Shown here piece after piece: positions 44,626 to 53,668 of a DNA stretch of 64,000 nt. The notes beneath the pieces are model-generated. The model was not told the DNA's origin, did no database searches, and worked only from the letters and a program-made list of their open reading frames with translations. The translations under genes and the position numbers were made by a program. Numbering within the stretch: the stretch's first letter is position 1; each line of letters begins with the position of its first letter. This stretch comes from Anaerolineales bacterium (GTDB lineage: Bacteria; Chloroflexota; Anaerolineae; Anaerolineales; Villigracilaceae), in contig JADLBX010000012.1 in assembly GCA_020847435.1 (NCBI GenBank), forward strand, positions 62,001-126,000, in the 5' to 3' direction.

Positions 44626-44654
44626 CGCCGCATTGGCGGTCGGTCAATGCGGCG
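44626..44654 (-). terminator. Hairpin between the YczE-like gene and clpC
   Basis: CGCCGCATTG ... CAATGCGGCG, followed on the minus strand by TTTGTT; probable terminator of the YczE-like gene, overlapping the clpC -35 region. Confidence 0.6.
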
Positions 44655-44685
44655 TAAGAGGAGTGTTGGAGATTGAATGTGTAAT

Positions 44686-45327
44686 TCAATCCGCCGCTTC
44701 GACGACCACAGGTTCAGGCTGGTGCGGCCTGACGTTGAAGAGCTTGAACGCCCACTGCACCGAAGGACCGATCAACAGCGCGAAGACGACCGTCCCGATT
44801 CCCAACGGACCGCCCAACAGCCAACCGACCAACACCACCAGCGCTTCGAGAATGCCGCGCGCAAGTCGGATGCTGACACCGGTCACGCGATGGATCGCGA
44901 GCATCATACTGTCGCGCGGACCCGCTCCTGCGTCTACGCCGATGTAAACAGCGGTGGCGATGCCCTGCACGAGGATACCCGCAAAAAAGAAGAGCATCTG
45001 CAAGAACAGGTTTCCCGATATGGTCGGAAGAAGCCACAAGCAAAAGTCCAGCCATGGACCAATGCTGAGGATATTCCCCAACGTGCCCCAACCGACTTTT
45101 TCGCGCAGCGCCAGCGCAAGAATCAGCACCGTAAAACCGACAAAGACGGTCATCCTGCCGATGGTGATTTTGAAAATATCCGCCAGTGCGATCTCGAAGA
45201 CGAGCCAGGTGGTCGTGCCGAGATCGGCGCGAATGATCAGCGCCAGCGCGAGACCGTATAAGAGAAATCCGATTTGGATGACAAAGAAGTCGCGTACAAA
45301 GGTGTTCCAACGAATGGGCTTGAGCAT
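44686..45327 (-). CDS. YczE/YitT-family membrane protein
   Basis: 213 aa with about five or six membrane helices. DFFVIQIGFLLYGLALALIIRADLGTTTW and VYIGVDAGAGPRDSMMLAIHRVTGVSIRLARGILE are the conserved YczE/YyaS/YitT stretches. ATG 45327 was chosen because AGGAGA lies upstream; the track start at 45348 does not have one. Function unknown. Confidence 0.83.
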   Translation of the reverse strand: MLKPIRWNTFVRDFFVIQIGFLLYGLALALIIRADLGTTTWLVFEIALADIFKITIGRMTVFVGFTVLILALALREKVGWGTLGNILSIGPWLDFCLWLLPTISGNLFLQMLFFFAGILVQGIATAVYIGVDAGAGPRDSMMLAIHRVTGVSIRLARGILEALVVLVGWLLGGPLGIGTVVFALLIGPSVQWAFKLFNVRPHQPEPVVVEAAD

Positions 45328-45341
45328 GTGTCTCCTGTTAT

Positions 45342-45474
45342 ATGTCATTGCGAGCGAAGCGAAGCAATCTCAACACGCTACCCAACAATTATTCACAGGA
45401 TAGAGGAGATTGCTTCGAGCGGTCCTTCGTCTCCGCTTCGCTCCGCTCAGGACGAGCGCCACTCGCAATGACAT
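45342..45474. mobile_element. CATTGCGAG-type palindromic element, second copy
   Basis: Perfect 13-nt terminal arms ATGTCATTGCGAG / CTCGCAATGACAT, inner pairs GAAGCAATCTC ... GAGATTGCTTC and a GC-rich TCCGCTTCGCTCCGCT stretch; 133 nt, non-coding, in a divergent gap. Confidence 0.85.
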
Positions 45475-45512
45475 GTGGTCTTGGATGCTATCACTCATGA
45501 TAAACTTTCGCC

Positions 45513-45965
45513 ATGCAAAAAATATTCGAAACGAAACGCGATAACTTCTTCATCAGTACCGATCCCGCGCGGCTCGACCTCAACGCCATCGTGGATTTTC
45601 TCTCCCGCGCCTACTGGTCAAAGGGGCGTCCGCGCGAGCGGACGGAACGAGCCATTGCCAACTCGCTGGTATTCGGCTTATACGACGGGGATAAACAGAT
45701 CGGTCTGGCGCGCGTGATAACCGACTACGCCATCTTCGCCTATCTGTGCGACGTGTTCATCCACGAGGACTATCGCTCGCACGGGCTCGGCAAATGGTTA
45801 ATCGAAACGGTCATGAGCCACCCCGACCTGCAAGGACTCCGCCGCTGGACGCTCGCCACGCGCGACGCGCACGGTCTGTATCAACAATTCGGCTGGGGCG
45901 CGCTCAGCCATCCTGAAAGTTGGATGGAAATTTTTCGTCCCTTCCCCGGGGAGGGAAGAGATTGA
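45513..45965 (+). CDS. GNAT family N-acetyltransferase
   Basis: 150 aa single GNAT domain: YLCDVFIHEDYRSHGLGKWLIETVM is the acetyl-CoA binding strand-loop-helix and LYQQFGWGALSHPESWMEIFR the C-terminal wedge. The pattern DVFIHEDYRSHGLGKWL is typical of the YjgM/At2g-like subgroup, but the acceptor is unknown. Its end merges into a GGGGAGGGAAGAG tract. Confidence 0.86.
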   Translation: MQKIFETKRDNFFISTDPARLDLNAIVDFLSRAYWSKGRPRERTERAIANSLVFGLYDGDKQIGLARVITDYAIFAYLCDVFIHEDYRSHGLGKWLIETVMSHPDLQGLRRWTLATRDAHGLYQQFGWGALSHPESWMEIFRPFPGEGRD

Positions 45966-46109
45966 GTTGTCGTTTTGTCAATATGGGGGAATGCTTCACA
46001 TTGAGTAAGGTTCTTGCCGCCATAGCGGCGCGACCAGCCAAGTCAATCGAATGGTCGCCTGAACGTTGTGAACGCCCGAAAACAATTCGCAGAAAGGCGA
46101 ACAAATCAA

Positions 46110-46769
46110 ATGAACTTACATAACGATCCCTATGACGTTGAATATAACGCCGCCATGGATTTGCAGAAGCGCAATGTTTCTGACGATCAGATCCAGCGTT
46201 TCGAAGGCTACGCCTCCGAAATCTTTTCGGCGCTCGGCATGAACTTGAACACGCCCGCCACCAAAGACACGCCGCGGCGATTCATCAAAGCGCTCTTCGA
46301 CATTACAGAAGGCTATGAAGGCGACCCGAAACTACTGAAAGTTTTCGACACGGAATGTCACGGCGAACCGGACTGCCGCTTGAGTCAAGTTGTGGAAGGT
46401 CCCATCCCGTTTTTCGCATTGTGCGAGCATCACGCCCTGCCCTTCTATGGCATGGCGTATGTCGGTTACATTGCTCACGAAAACATCATCGGCATTTCAA
46501 AACTGACGCGCCTCGTGCGGCTCTTCTCGAAGCGGTTTGCGGTTCAGGAACGGATCGGTCAGCAAATTGCGGACACTCTCGAAGCGATGCTGCATCCGCA
46601 TGGCGTGGCTGTTTTTCTCGAGGCGCATCATCTCTGCGTGGAGATGCGCGGCGTGCGCGACACCTCGCCGAAGACGCGCACCAGCGTATGGCGCGGTCAT
46701 TATGCGGAGGACGCCTCCTTGCGCTCCGAATTCTTCACCGCGAGTGGGTTGCAGAGGAACGAGAAGTAA
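46110..46769 (+). CDS. folE: GTP cyclohydrolase I
   Basis: 219 aa. Converts GTP to 7,8-dihydroneopterin triphosphate, the first pterin/folate step. Zinc ligands are in FALCEHHALPFYGMAYVGYI and HHLCVEMRGVRDTSPKTRTS; the binding stretch GISKLTRLVRLFSKRFAVQERI is present. ATG 46110 was chosen (MNLHNDPYDVEY); the track start at 46068 adds 14 unusual residues. No other folate genes are adjacent. Confidence 0.93.
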   Translation: MNLHNDPYDVEYNAAMDLQKRNVSDDQIQRFEGYASEIFSALGMNLNTPATKDTPRRFIKALFDITEGYEGDPKLLKVFDTECHGEPDCRLSQVVEGPIPFFALCEHHALPFYGMAYVGYIAHENIIGISKLTRLVRLFSKRFAVQERIGQQIADTLEAMLHPHGVAVFLEAHHLCVEMRGVRDTSPKTRTSVWRGHYAEDASLRSEFFTASGLQRNEK

Positions 46770-46790
46770 TCTGGAAAGACTTTATGCTCT

Positions 46791-46811
46791 CGCAGGGTCT
46801 CTGACCCTGCG
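46791..46811. terminator. Hairpin between convergent genes
   Basis: CGCAGGGTC-TCT-GACCCTGCG after folE. No T run; the same GCAGGGTC/GACCCTGC word occurs inside the MITE at 17660-17680, so it may be a repeat rather than a terminator. Confidence 0.45.
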
Positions 46812-46838
46812 ATGGCGCCTATAAAACACGACGATCAA

Positions 46839-47645
46839 TTATGCCAATCGTTGAGCGTACCCAACCCCCGTCATGTCATCGTGCAATCGCACCACATCGG
46901 GCAACGACTGCGATGATCCGATTTGTTCAACCAGTTTGCACACGCTGAAATTTCGACTCGCGTTTTCGTACTCCGTCAGCCACTGCCGGAGTTGAACGTC
47001 TTCGCGCTCGCGCGGAAACGCGACCTTGTAGCCGCGCAGTCTGATACGCGACGGTTTCGGCGTGAGCCTGGCACGATAGCAACCCTGCTTGCCGCACAAC
47101 AACGCGTACAGTGGATCGCAATTGAACTCGTCCATCATCTTTTTGGTTTCAGGTGAGCGGGGATCGAATTCCCTGCCCAACACGATCACCCGCGCGCCGC
47201 GATACGTTTCGTAGATGCGGAATCCGAATTGGTTGTATTTTGTCGTCGTCAGATTGCGGACCATATCGAAGATTTCCGTTTTTCGAGAGCGTTTGTCCGC
47301 CATCTTTTTGAACAACCCGCCAAATCCTTTTGTGGGTTTGGGCTGGTCAATATCGAGGATCATCAACCTCTCGACGTTCAAGACTTGCGCGCCGTAGCGA
47401 TTCCGCGTGATGACCGCGTGGTCGTCAACGACTTTCAACACCTCTTCTCGAATCTCCACTTCATAATCCTCGAAGAGTTGTTTTTCGCCCGCAATCTTTT
47501 TCTCTATCTTTGCGGCTTTCTCCCTCGCCGCCCTGCGCGCATCCTCCACAGAAACGTTCGACCCGCCATAGCAGGTAATTTCCTGAGGCTTGCCCTCGAT
47601 TAGGATTGTTTGCTTTTCGAGAGTCCAATAGCGGTAGGTTTTCAT
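46839..47645 (-). CDS. Hypothetical basic protein
   Basis: 268 aa, not recognised. The N-terminal half has a charged helix (VSVEDARRAAREKAAKIEKKIAGE). The middle contains ERLMILDIDQPKPTKGFGGLFKKM and the second half FRIYETYRGARVIVLGREFDP and a Cys-containing stretch (LYALLCGKQGCYRARLTPKPSRIR). Features such as 'RIYETYRGARV' and 'DPLYALLC' suggest a nucleotide- or primase-like fold, but I cannot support this. No membrane segment. Confidence 0.65.
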   Translation of the reverse strand: MKTYRYWTLEKQTILIEGKPQEITCYGGSNVSVEDARRAAREKAAKIEKKIAGEKQLFEDYEVEIREEVLKVVDDHAVITRNRYGAQVLNVERLMILDIDQPKPTKGFGGLFKKMADKRSRKTEIFDMVRNLTTTKYNQFGFRIYETYRGARVIVLGREFDPRSPETKKMMDEFNCDPLYALLCGKQGCYRARLTPKPSRIRLRGYKVAFPREREDVQLRQWLTEYENASRNFSVCKLVEQIGSSQSLPDVVRLHDDMTGVGYAQRLA

Positions 47646-47651
47646 TTCAAC

Positions 47652-47846
47652 CTACCGCTCATCCCCCAGACTGGCAATCGCGCGCAAGAGACCGAAGACG
47701 AGCATACCGAGTTTCAATCCTTCGCCAGCCGTGAGCGCGGTTTCGCTTTCGTTCTTCTCCGCGCGGCGGTTGAGCATTAACGCGGCGACGAGTCCCGCAA
47801 ACGCGCCGACAAGCGCGCCAAAGAGTAGGGTTTTGCTTTTGTTCAT
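47652..47846 (-). CDS. Small single-span membrane protein
   Basis: 64 aa from ATG 47846, chosen because GGAGGAA lies 5 nt upstream. MNKSKTLLFGALVGAFAGLVAALMLN is one glycine-rich helix in the style of YtxH-like proteins. The rest is hydrophilic, with a second weak hydrophobic stretch (GLKLGMLVFGLLRAIASL). Function unknown. Confidence 0.68.
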   Translation of the reverse strand: MNKSKTLLFGALVGAFAGLVAALMLNRRAEKNESETALTAGEGLKLGMLVFGLLRAIASLGDER

Positions 47847-47857
47847 ACATTCCTCCA

Positions 47858-47890
47858 AGACCTCACAGGTCTCACAGACCTGTGAGGTCT
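47858..47890. repeat. Perfect 15-nt-arm hairpin between two small genes
   Basis: AGACCTCACAGGTCT-CAC-AGACCTGTGAGGTCT. It ends inside the stop codon of the upstream minus-strand gene and lies 12 nt before the next gene's start, so it would sit on the junction of a shared transcript. Confidence 0.8.
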
Positions 47891-48305
47891 ATTTACCAAA
47901 AAATCTTTTCACGCTCGCGCCGATGCCGTCGAGAAACAGCACGGGCTTGATAGCCATATCCGTCCCGCGCCTGACGTACAGCGCGGCTTTATGAACATAT
48001 TCTTGCGCAATGCCGGTATAGGTCGGCGTGACGCCCAATACTCTCTTCATCAAGTAAATCAGCGCGGCAAGAACGATAAGCACGATAAAACCGACGATCA
48101 GTACCGGAACGACGATCCAGATCGTAGAGACCGCCGCCCAGCGCGCCACGTCACCGCCTTGGTTGAACGCGGCGATGTTGATCAGCGCGATCAACGCGAC
48201 AAAAAGAAGCGCCGCGAGCGCCACAGGGAAAATGATCTGCCACGCCATCTCCCTGCGGTGGCGTTTATAGGATTCGTGAACGGGTTGCGGAATTTTGGCT
48301 TTCAT
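47889..48305 (-). CDS. Hypothetical two-helix membrane protein
   Basis: 138 aa. A basic N-terminus (HESYKRHRREMAW), two long membrane helices (IIFPVALAALLFVALIALINIAAF and TIWIVVPVLIVGFIVLIVLAALIYLM) and a C-terminal amphipathic tail (YVRRGTDMAIKPVLFLDGIGASVKRFFGK). No family recognised. It probably shares a transcript with the 64 aa gene after it. Confidence 0.7.
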   Translation of the reverse strand: MKAKIPQPVHESYKRHRREMAWQIIFPVALAALLFVALIALINIAAFNQGGDVARWAAVSTIWIVVPVLIVGFIVLIVLAALIYLMKRVLGVTPTYTGIAQEYVHKAALYVRRGTDMAIKPVLFLDGIGASVKRFFGK

Positions 48306-48690
48306 TGTTTGTATTTTACCTCAGACCCCCACCGTCCTACGAGACCTCCCCCATCCCGCGACATGTTTTTTTCAAAGTCGGGATTTCTCAACGCGAATGT
48401 CGCAAATGTACGAGTAGCGCGAATAAATCCTTGAAAATTCGAGAAACTTGTACTGAGCCTGCCGAAGTATTCGTCCATTCGAGCAATTCGCGTTCCAAAG
48501 TTGTCAAACGACCTTGAAAAAACCATACATCCCGCGACGTGAATCGCGGGATGGGGGAGGCAGGAGGGGGGCGACGCGCATCGCCCAGGCGCTTCATACC
48601 GCTCCGGCACATGGACTTGACCGATATTGTTATTCGTAGGGGCAAGGTCCTCTCGCCCCGAATGGGCGGGGAGACCACGCCCCTACGTGC
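48306..48690. repeat. Gap downstream of ftsZ filled by two palindromic elements
   Basis: Holds a 216-nt element with 17-nt terminal inverted repeats (48345-48560) and a REP-like CGTAGGGGC ... GCCCCTACG hairpin (48635-48687). No gene is supported; the ORFs called here fall inside the repeats. Confidence 0.8.
48345..48560. mobile_element. 216-bp MITE-like element
   Basis: Terminal repeats CCTCCCCCATCCCGCGA and TCGCGGGATGGGGGAGG are perfect over 17 nt. A nested hairpin CATCCCGCG-ACGTGAAT-CGCGGGATG forms the right end, and T-runs (ATGTTTTTTTCAAAG / TTGAAAAAACCAT) pair inside. It has no coding capacity and no target duplication that I could identify. Confidence 0.75.
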
Positions 48691-49851
<1,161 letters not shown>

Positions 49852-50010
49852 GTTGAGCCTCCATCAAACATTGGTTGAATAATACTTGCTTTTGATTCCG
49901 TAGTTCGATATTTTAAGAGTGAGCGTTTGCTCTTTGCCGCAGGGATCACAGAGTTCTCAGAGAAAACTCTGTGACCTCTGTGGCTGTGTTTTTATCCTCT
50001 CACATTCTCA
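49852..50010. repeat. ftsA-ftsZ gap with nonamer hairpin
   Basis: gggatcaca gagttctca gagaaaact ctgtgacct ctgtggctg (about 49940-49985); ACAGAGTTCTC and GAGAAAACTCTGTG pair. It could form a hairpin in the ftsA-ftsZ mRNA. Confidence 0.7.
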
Positions 50011-51243
50011 CTACGGTAAAATCCTGCCGACAATTTTCTTGATGAAACCAAAATCCATACGCGTTTCTCCTTTCTTGCGGCGACTGCGCCCGATGCCCGC
50101 ATCCTGATCCTGCATCGAGACTGCCCACTGCAATAAACCGACACCGGTCGAATACGCCGGTGATTTCAACCGATCCACAAGCCCGGAGAGGCGCTCCGGT
50201 TGCGCCGTACGGACGGGCAAGCCCAACACTGCGTTTGCCACGCGTCCGATCCCGGTCAAGGCAGACGTGCCGCCGGTCAACACGATTCCCGCCGGCAAGA
50301 GACCGTCATACCCGGAGCGTTTGATCTCCTGCATGATCAACGAGAAGATCTCCGCCACGCGCGCTTCGATGATCTCCGCCAGTTCCTGCCGGTTGATCTG
50401 CACCGGGCGGTCCTCGCCAAACGGGCGGATCGAGAAATATTCCTCCGAGCCCACTTCGCCGCGCACCGCATGACCCTGTTGTTTCTTCACTTCCTCCGCC
50501 TGTGCAAACGGCAGGTGCAACCCGTGCGCGATATCCTGCGTAATATGGTTGCCACCGACAGCCAGCACCATCGTATGCCACACATCGCCGTTAACGTAGA
50601 TCGCCAAATCTGCGGTGCCGCCGCCGATATCGCAGACCGCCACACCCATCTGACGTTCCTGCTCGGTCAAAACCGCTTCGCCGGAAGCCAGCGGGTTCAG
50701 CACAAACTCCTTGATCTTGACCCCGCCCGCGCCCACGCAATGCCGCAGGTTGTCCACCGTCGCGGCGGAGGCGGTGATGATGTGCGCCTCCACTTCGAGA
50801 CGATAACCGTGCATCCCCTGCGCGTTGCGAATGCCGTCCTGCCCATCCACTGAAAAACCGCGCTGGATGACGTGAATGATCTCACGGTCGTGCGGAATGG
50901 CGACCGCGCGCGCCTGCTCCATGGCGTGGTCCAGATCGAACTGCTCGATCACGTTGCCGTTCACAGCCGCCGCGCCGCGGCTATTCACCGACGAGACGTG
51001 CGCGCCGGCGATGCTCACCAACGCGGAGGTGATCTCAAGTCCCGAAGTCGATTCGGCTTTCTTCACCGAACGCGTGATCGCCTGCGTCGCCGCGGCGAGG
51101 TCCACGATGACGCCTTTGCGAATCCCTTCCGACGGTTCAATGCCCACGCCGAGAATGCGGATGGATTTATCATCCTCCACGCGTCCCACGAGAGTGCAAA
51201 TTTTGGTCGTGCCTACGTCAATGCCAACTACGATTTCTTCCAT
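50011..51243 (-). CDS. ftsA: Cell division protein FtsA
   Basis: 410 aa actin-like ATPase that tethers FtsZ to the membrane. EEIVVGIDVGTTKICTLVG opens the fold, the 1C subdomain follows (ITSALVSIAGAHVSSVNSRG), and CDIGGGTADLAIYVNG and GIVLTGGTSALTGIGRVA are the phosphate and adenosine motifs. The C-terminus ends RMDFGFIKKIVGRILP, an amphipathic helix as expected. AAGGAATC precedes the ATG. Confidence 0.95.
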   Translation of the reverse strand: MEEIVVGIDVGTTKICTLVGRVEDDKSIRILGVGIEPSEGIRKGVIVDLAAATQAITRSVKKAESTSGLEITSALVSIAGAHVSSVNSRGAAAVNGNVIEQFDLDHAMEQARAVAIPHDREIIHVIQRGFSVDGQDGIRNAQGMHGYRLEVEAHIITASAATVDNLRHCVGAGGVKIKEFVLNPLASGEAVLTEQERQMGVAVCDIGGGTADLAIYVNGDVWHTMVLAVGGNHITQDIAHGLHLPFAQAEEVKKQQGHAVRGEVGSEEYFSIRPFGEDRPVQINRQELAEIIEARVAEIFSLIMQEIKRSGYDGLLPAGIVLTGGTSALTGIGRVANAVLGLPVRTAQPERLSGLVDRLKSPAYSTGVGLLQWAVSMQDQDAGIGRSRRKKGETRMDFGFIKKIVGRILP

Positions 51244-51434
51244 GATTCCTTTTTATCCATATTCGGTGGTTGAGTAGGCGGCGCTCTTCCGCCGTATCGA
51301 AACCACCAGTAACCAAAATATTTTTTGCAACATCAGCATTTTTGAACATCAGTGGTTTCGGTTTCGACAAACTCAACCCAGCGGATACGCCCTCCGCTAG
51401 CGCTTCGGGCTACTCAACCACCGGAGTTGCCTTT
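51244..51434. repeat. GGTGG(T/C)(T/C)GAGTAG-type palindrome between ftsQ and ftsA
   Basis: GGTGGTTGAGTAG at about 51265 pairs with CTACTCAACCACC at about 51410; inner CGTATCGAAACCACC and GGTTTCGG stretches pair as well. The same family is at 53508-53646 and, in part, 30970-31040. Confidence 0.78.
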
Positions 51435-52403
51435 CTATTGATTCATCCGATAATACGGCGCAGACGGATACGTCACGTTGATCAACGCCGGGCGGATGCC
51501 GCGTTGCGTCAGCGAAGCCACCATCTGTTCATAAACGCGCATCTTCAATTCGACATCGCTCGCGCTCGTGCCAAAGTATGCGCGCCAACCGCGCGGGTCG
51601 TTCCAACCGAAACCGAACGCGGCGTTGTATAAAATCACCGCGCCCGGCGGGACGTGCCAACCGAGCCCCTGCACGGCTTGAACCATCTCGACCGGGATGA
51701 ACGGCGTCGGCGAAAGCGGATCGGTCCCGCTTCCGACCACGGGTGGGGCTGACTCGGCTGCCACCGAGATGAGTCCAATCATTTCGCCGCGCGGACGGAA
51801 CGCCACGCCGTCCGCCGCGATCCACGTGTATCCGCCGCCCTGCTCCCAGCGGATGACCGGCTTGCGCTCGATGACGCGCACGGCGAGCAGGTTGGGGAGT
51901 GAAGCCTCGATCTGGACTGAGGCAAGCTCGGGGTAGTCGAGGCGGAGGCGGGTTTCCAAATCCGAGGGAATCAGCGTGAAGATGGGTTGTCCCGTGGCGC
52001 CCAGCGCCGAATTGATCTCGGCGGGCGTGAGGATCTGGTTGCCGGTCACTTGCGCTTCAGCCACGCGCAACTCGGGGCGGGCGAAAGCGAGGTAGAGCGC
52101 CACGCCGCACAAAACCACGAGGAGGAACGACAGCGACCGCCAACCAAAACGCGGGCGCGGAATTGTCGGCATGTGGAGCGCGCGGAAGTTGACGCGCGGA
52201 ATCTCCGGCAGGGCGATCTGGAAACGCCGCTTGCCGCTGGCGGGTTTCGGCGCGTTGACTTTCTTCGCCCTTTCCGGCTTGGCGCGCGCGGGCGGAAGCG
52301 GCTGCGTGGCTTGCTTCAGCGCCCGTTGCATTTCTTTGGCGCGCTCCTGCTCACGGCGCAAACGGACTTGTTCGGCTCGGGTAAATTCTCTGCGTTCGCT
52401 CAT
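51435..52403 (-). CDS. ftsQ: Cell division protein FtsQ (POTRA domain)
   Basis: 322 aa. A basic, Lys/Arg/Pro-rich cytosolic N-terminus (about 1-88), a single membrane helix (WRSLSFLLVVLCGVALYLAFA), then the POTRA domain LRVAEAQVTGNQILTPAEI, with FtsQ-type repeats LASVQIEASLPNLLAVRVIERKPVIRWEQGG. The start overlaps the ddl stop (ATGA). The N-terminal tail is longer than in E. coli FtsQ. Confidence 0.88.
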   Translation of the reverse strand: MSERREFTRAEQVRLRREQERAKEMQRALKQATQPLPPARAKPERAKKVNAPKPASGKRRFQIALPEIPRVNFRALHMPTIPRPRFGWRSLSFLLVVLCGVALYLAFARPELRVAEAQVTGNQILTPAEINSALGATGQPIFTLIPSDLETRLRLDYPELASVQIEASLPNLLAVRVIERKPVIRWEQGGGYTWIAADGVAFRPRGEMIGLISVAAESAPPVVGSGTDPLSPTPFIPVEMVQAVQGLGWHVPPGAVILYNAAFGFGWNDPRGWRAYFGTSASDVELKMRVYEQMVASLTQRGIRPALINVTYPSAPYYRMNQ

Positions 52404-53485
52404 GCGTGGCTCCGATAAACGTGCGAGGTGCGGTCGCGTTCGGCTTTGCGTTCCATTGCCAGCTCGATCAATCGGTCAACAAGTTTGGCGTAGGGCATTC
52501 CGCTGGCTTCCCACAGTTTGGGATACATGCTGATCTTCGTGAAGCCGGGGATGGTATTCAGCTCGTTGAGGTAAATTTTGTGCGTATCTTTCTCTACAAA
52601 AAAATCCACGCGCGCCATGCCGGCACAGTCAATCAGTTGGTAAGCGCGGACAGCATAGCCACGGATCTGTGCAGAAGTCTCTTTCGGCAACTGTGCGGGA
52701 ATGGCGAGACCCGATGTGCCGTCAATGTATTTCGATTCGTACGAATAAAACTCGCGGCTCGGCAAAACCTCTCCGCACACCGATGCACGCGGTTCCTCGT
52801 TGCCGAGCACGCTGACTTCGATCTCGCGCGCCTCCGTCACACCGCGTTCGACGAGCACGCGCCGGTCGAACTGCGCGGCTTCCATCAACCCTTCCTGCAA
52901 GTCGGAACGGTTGTGGCATTTCGTCACACCGACGGATGAACCCAAGTTCGCCGGCTTGGTAAACAACGGATACGCGCTAACTTGTTCAACGCGCTCAATC
53001 ACGGTGGGCATATTCTTTTCGATCTCACTGCGAGTGACGAGCGCCGACTCAACCACAGGGATGCCGTTGGCGCGCATCACTTCTTTGAAGATGCCTTTAT
53101 CCATGCCGACCGCCGAAGCGACCACGCCCGCGCCCACGTAGGCGACGTCCGCCATTTCAAACAAACCTTGAATCGTCCCGTCTTCGCCAAACGTTCCGTG
53201 CAAGATGGGGAAGAAGACGTCAAGGGCAAGATACGCGTTACGAGATACGCCGGATGGGTTCGGCGAAATCGAAAAGGGCGCGAGTCCTTCAAGTTTGTTC
53301 CGCTCGAATTTTCCGATCACATCCTCGCCGGTCAACCACGCGCCTTCACGCGTAATGCCAATCTGCGTCACTTCATATTTGGCGGGGTCCAGCACAGACA
53401 ACACCGAGCGCGCAGACATCAGCGAAACGTCATGTTCGCCGGAGCGTCCACCGAAGATCACTGCCACTCGAAGTTTGTTTGTCAT
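52400..53485 (-). CDS. ddl: D-alanine--D-alanine ligase
   Basis: 361 aa ATP-grasp ligase joining two D-Ala for the peptidoglycan stem. VAVIFGGRSGEHDVSLMSARSV, ILHGTFGEDGTIQGLFEM, YPLFTKPANLGSSVGVTKC and YLNELNTIPGFTKISMYPKLW are the diagnostic segments. The C-terminal tail MERKAERDRTSHVYRSHA is unusually basic and is encoded by the region overlapping ftsQ. The upstream gap to murB is repeat-filled. Confidence 0.95.
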   Translation of the reverse strand: MTNKLRVAVIFGGRSGEHDVSLMSARSVLSVLDPAKYEVTQIGITREGAWLTGEDVIGKFERNKLEGLAPFSISPNPSGVSRNAYLALDVFFPILHGTFGEDGTIQGLFEMADVAYVGAGVVASAVGMDKGIFKEVMRANGIPVVESALVTRSEIEKNMPTVIERVEQVSAYPLFTKPANLGSSVGVTKCHNRSDLQEGLMEAAQFDRRVLVERGVTEAREIEVSVLGNEEPRASVCGEVLPSREFYSYESKYIDGTSGLAIPAQLPKETSAQIRGYAVRAYQLIDCAGMARVDFFVEKDTHKIYLNELNTIPGFTKISMYPKLWEASGMPYAKLVDRLIELAMERKAERDRTSHVYRSHA

Positions 53486-53668
53486 TTTGTTTTATTCATA
53501 TCCGTTGGTCGAGTAGTTCCGAGCGGAGCGAGGAACGTATCGAGACCAACAATGTTCAATCTTTAATCCTGTAACAAGTATTCCTTTGCTTAGCGGTGGT
53601 CTCGATACGACCTGCGACGATCACGCAGGTCTACTCGACCACCGGGTTCTCTAATGACCAATTACTCC
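53486..53668. repeat. GGTGGTCGAGTAG palindrome between murB and ddl
   Basis: TTGGTCGAGTAG ... CGTATCGAGACCAA at about 53510-53550, then GGTGGTCTCGATACG ... CTACTCGACCACC to 53643, giving two nested hairpins. A heptamer tract (ccaatta ctcctta ccattca) closes the gap. Confidence 0.8.
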
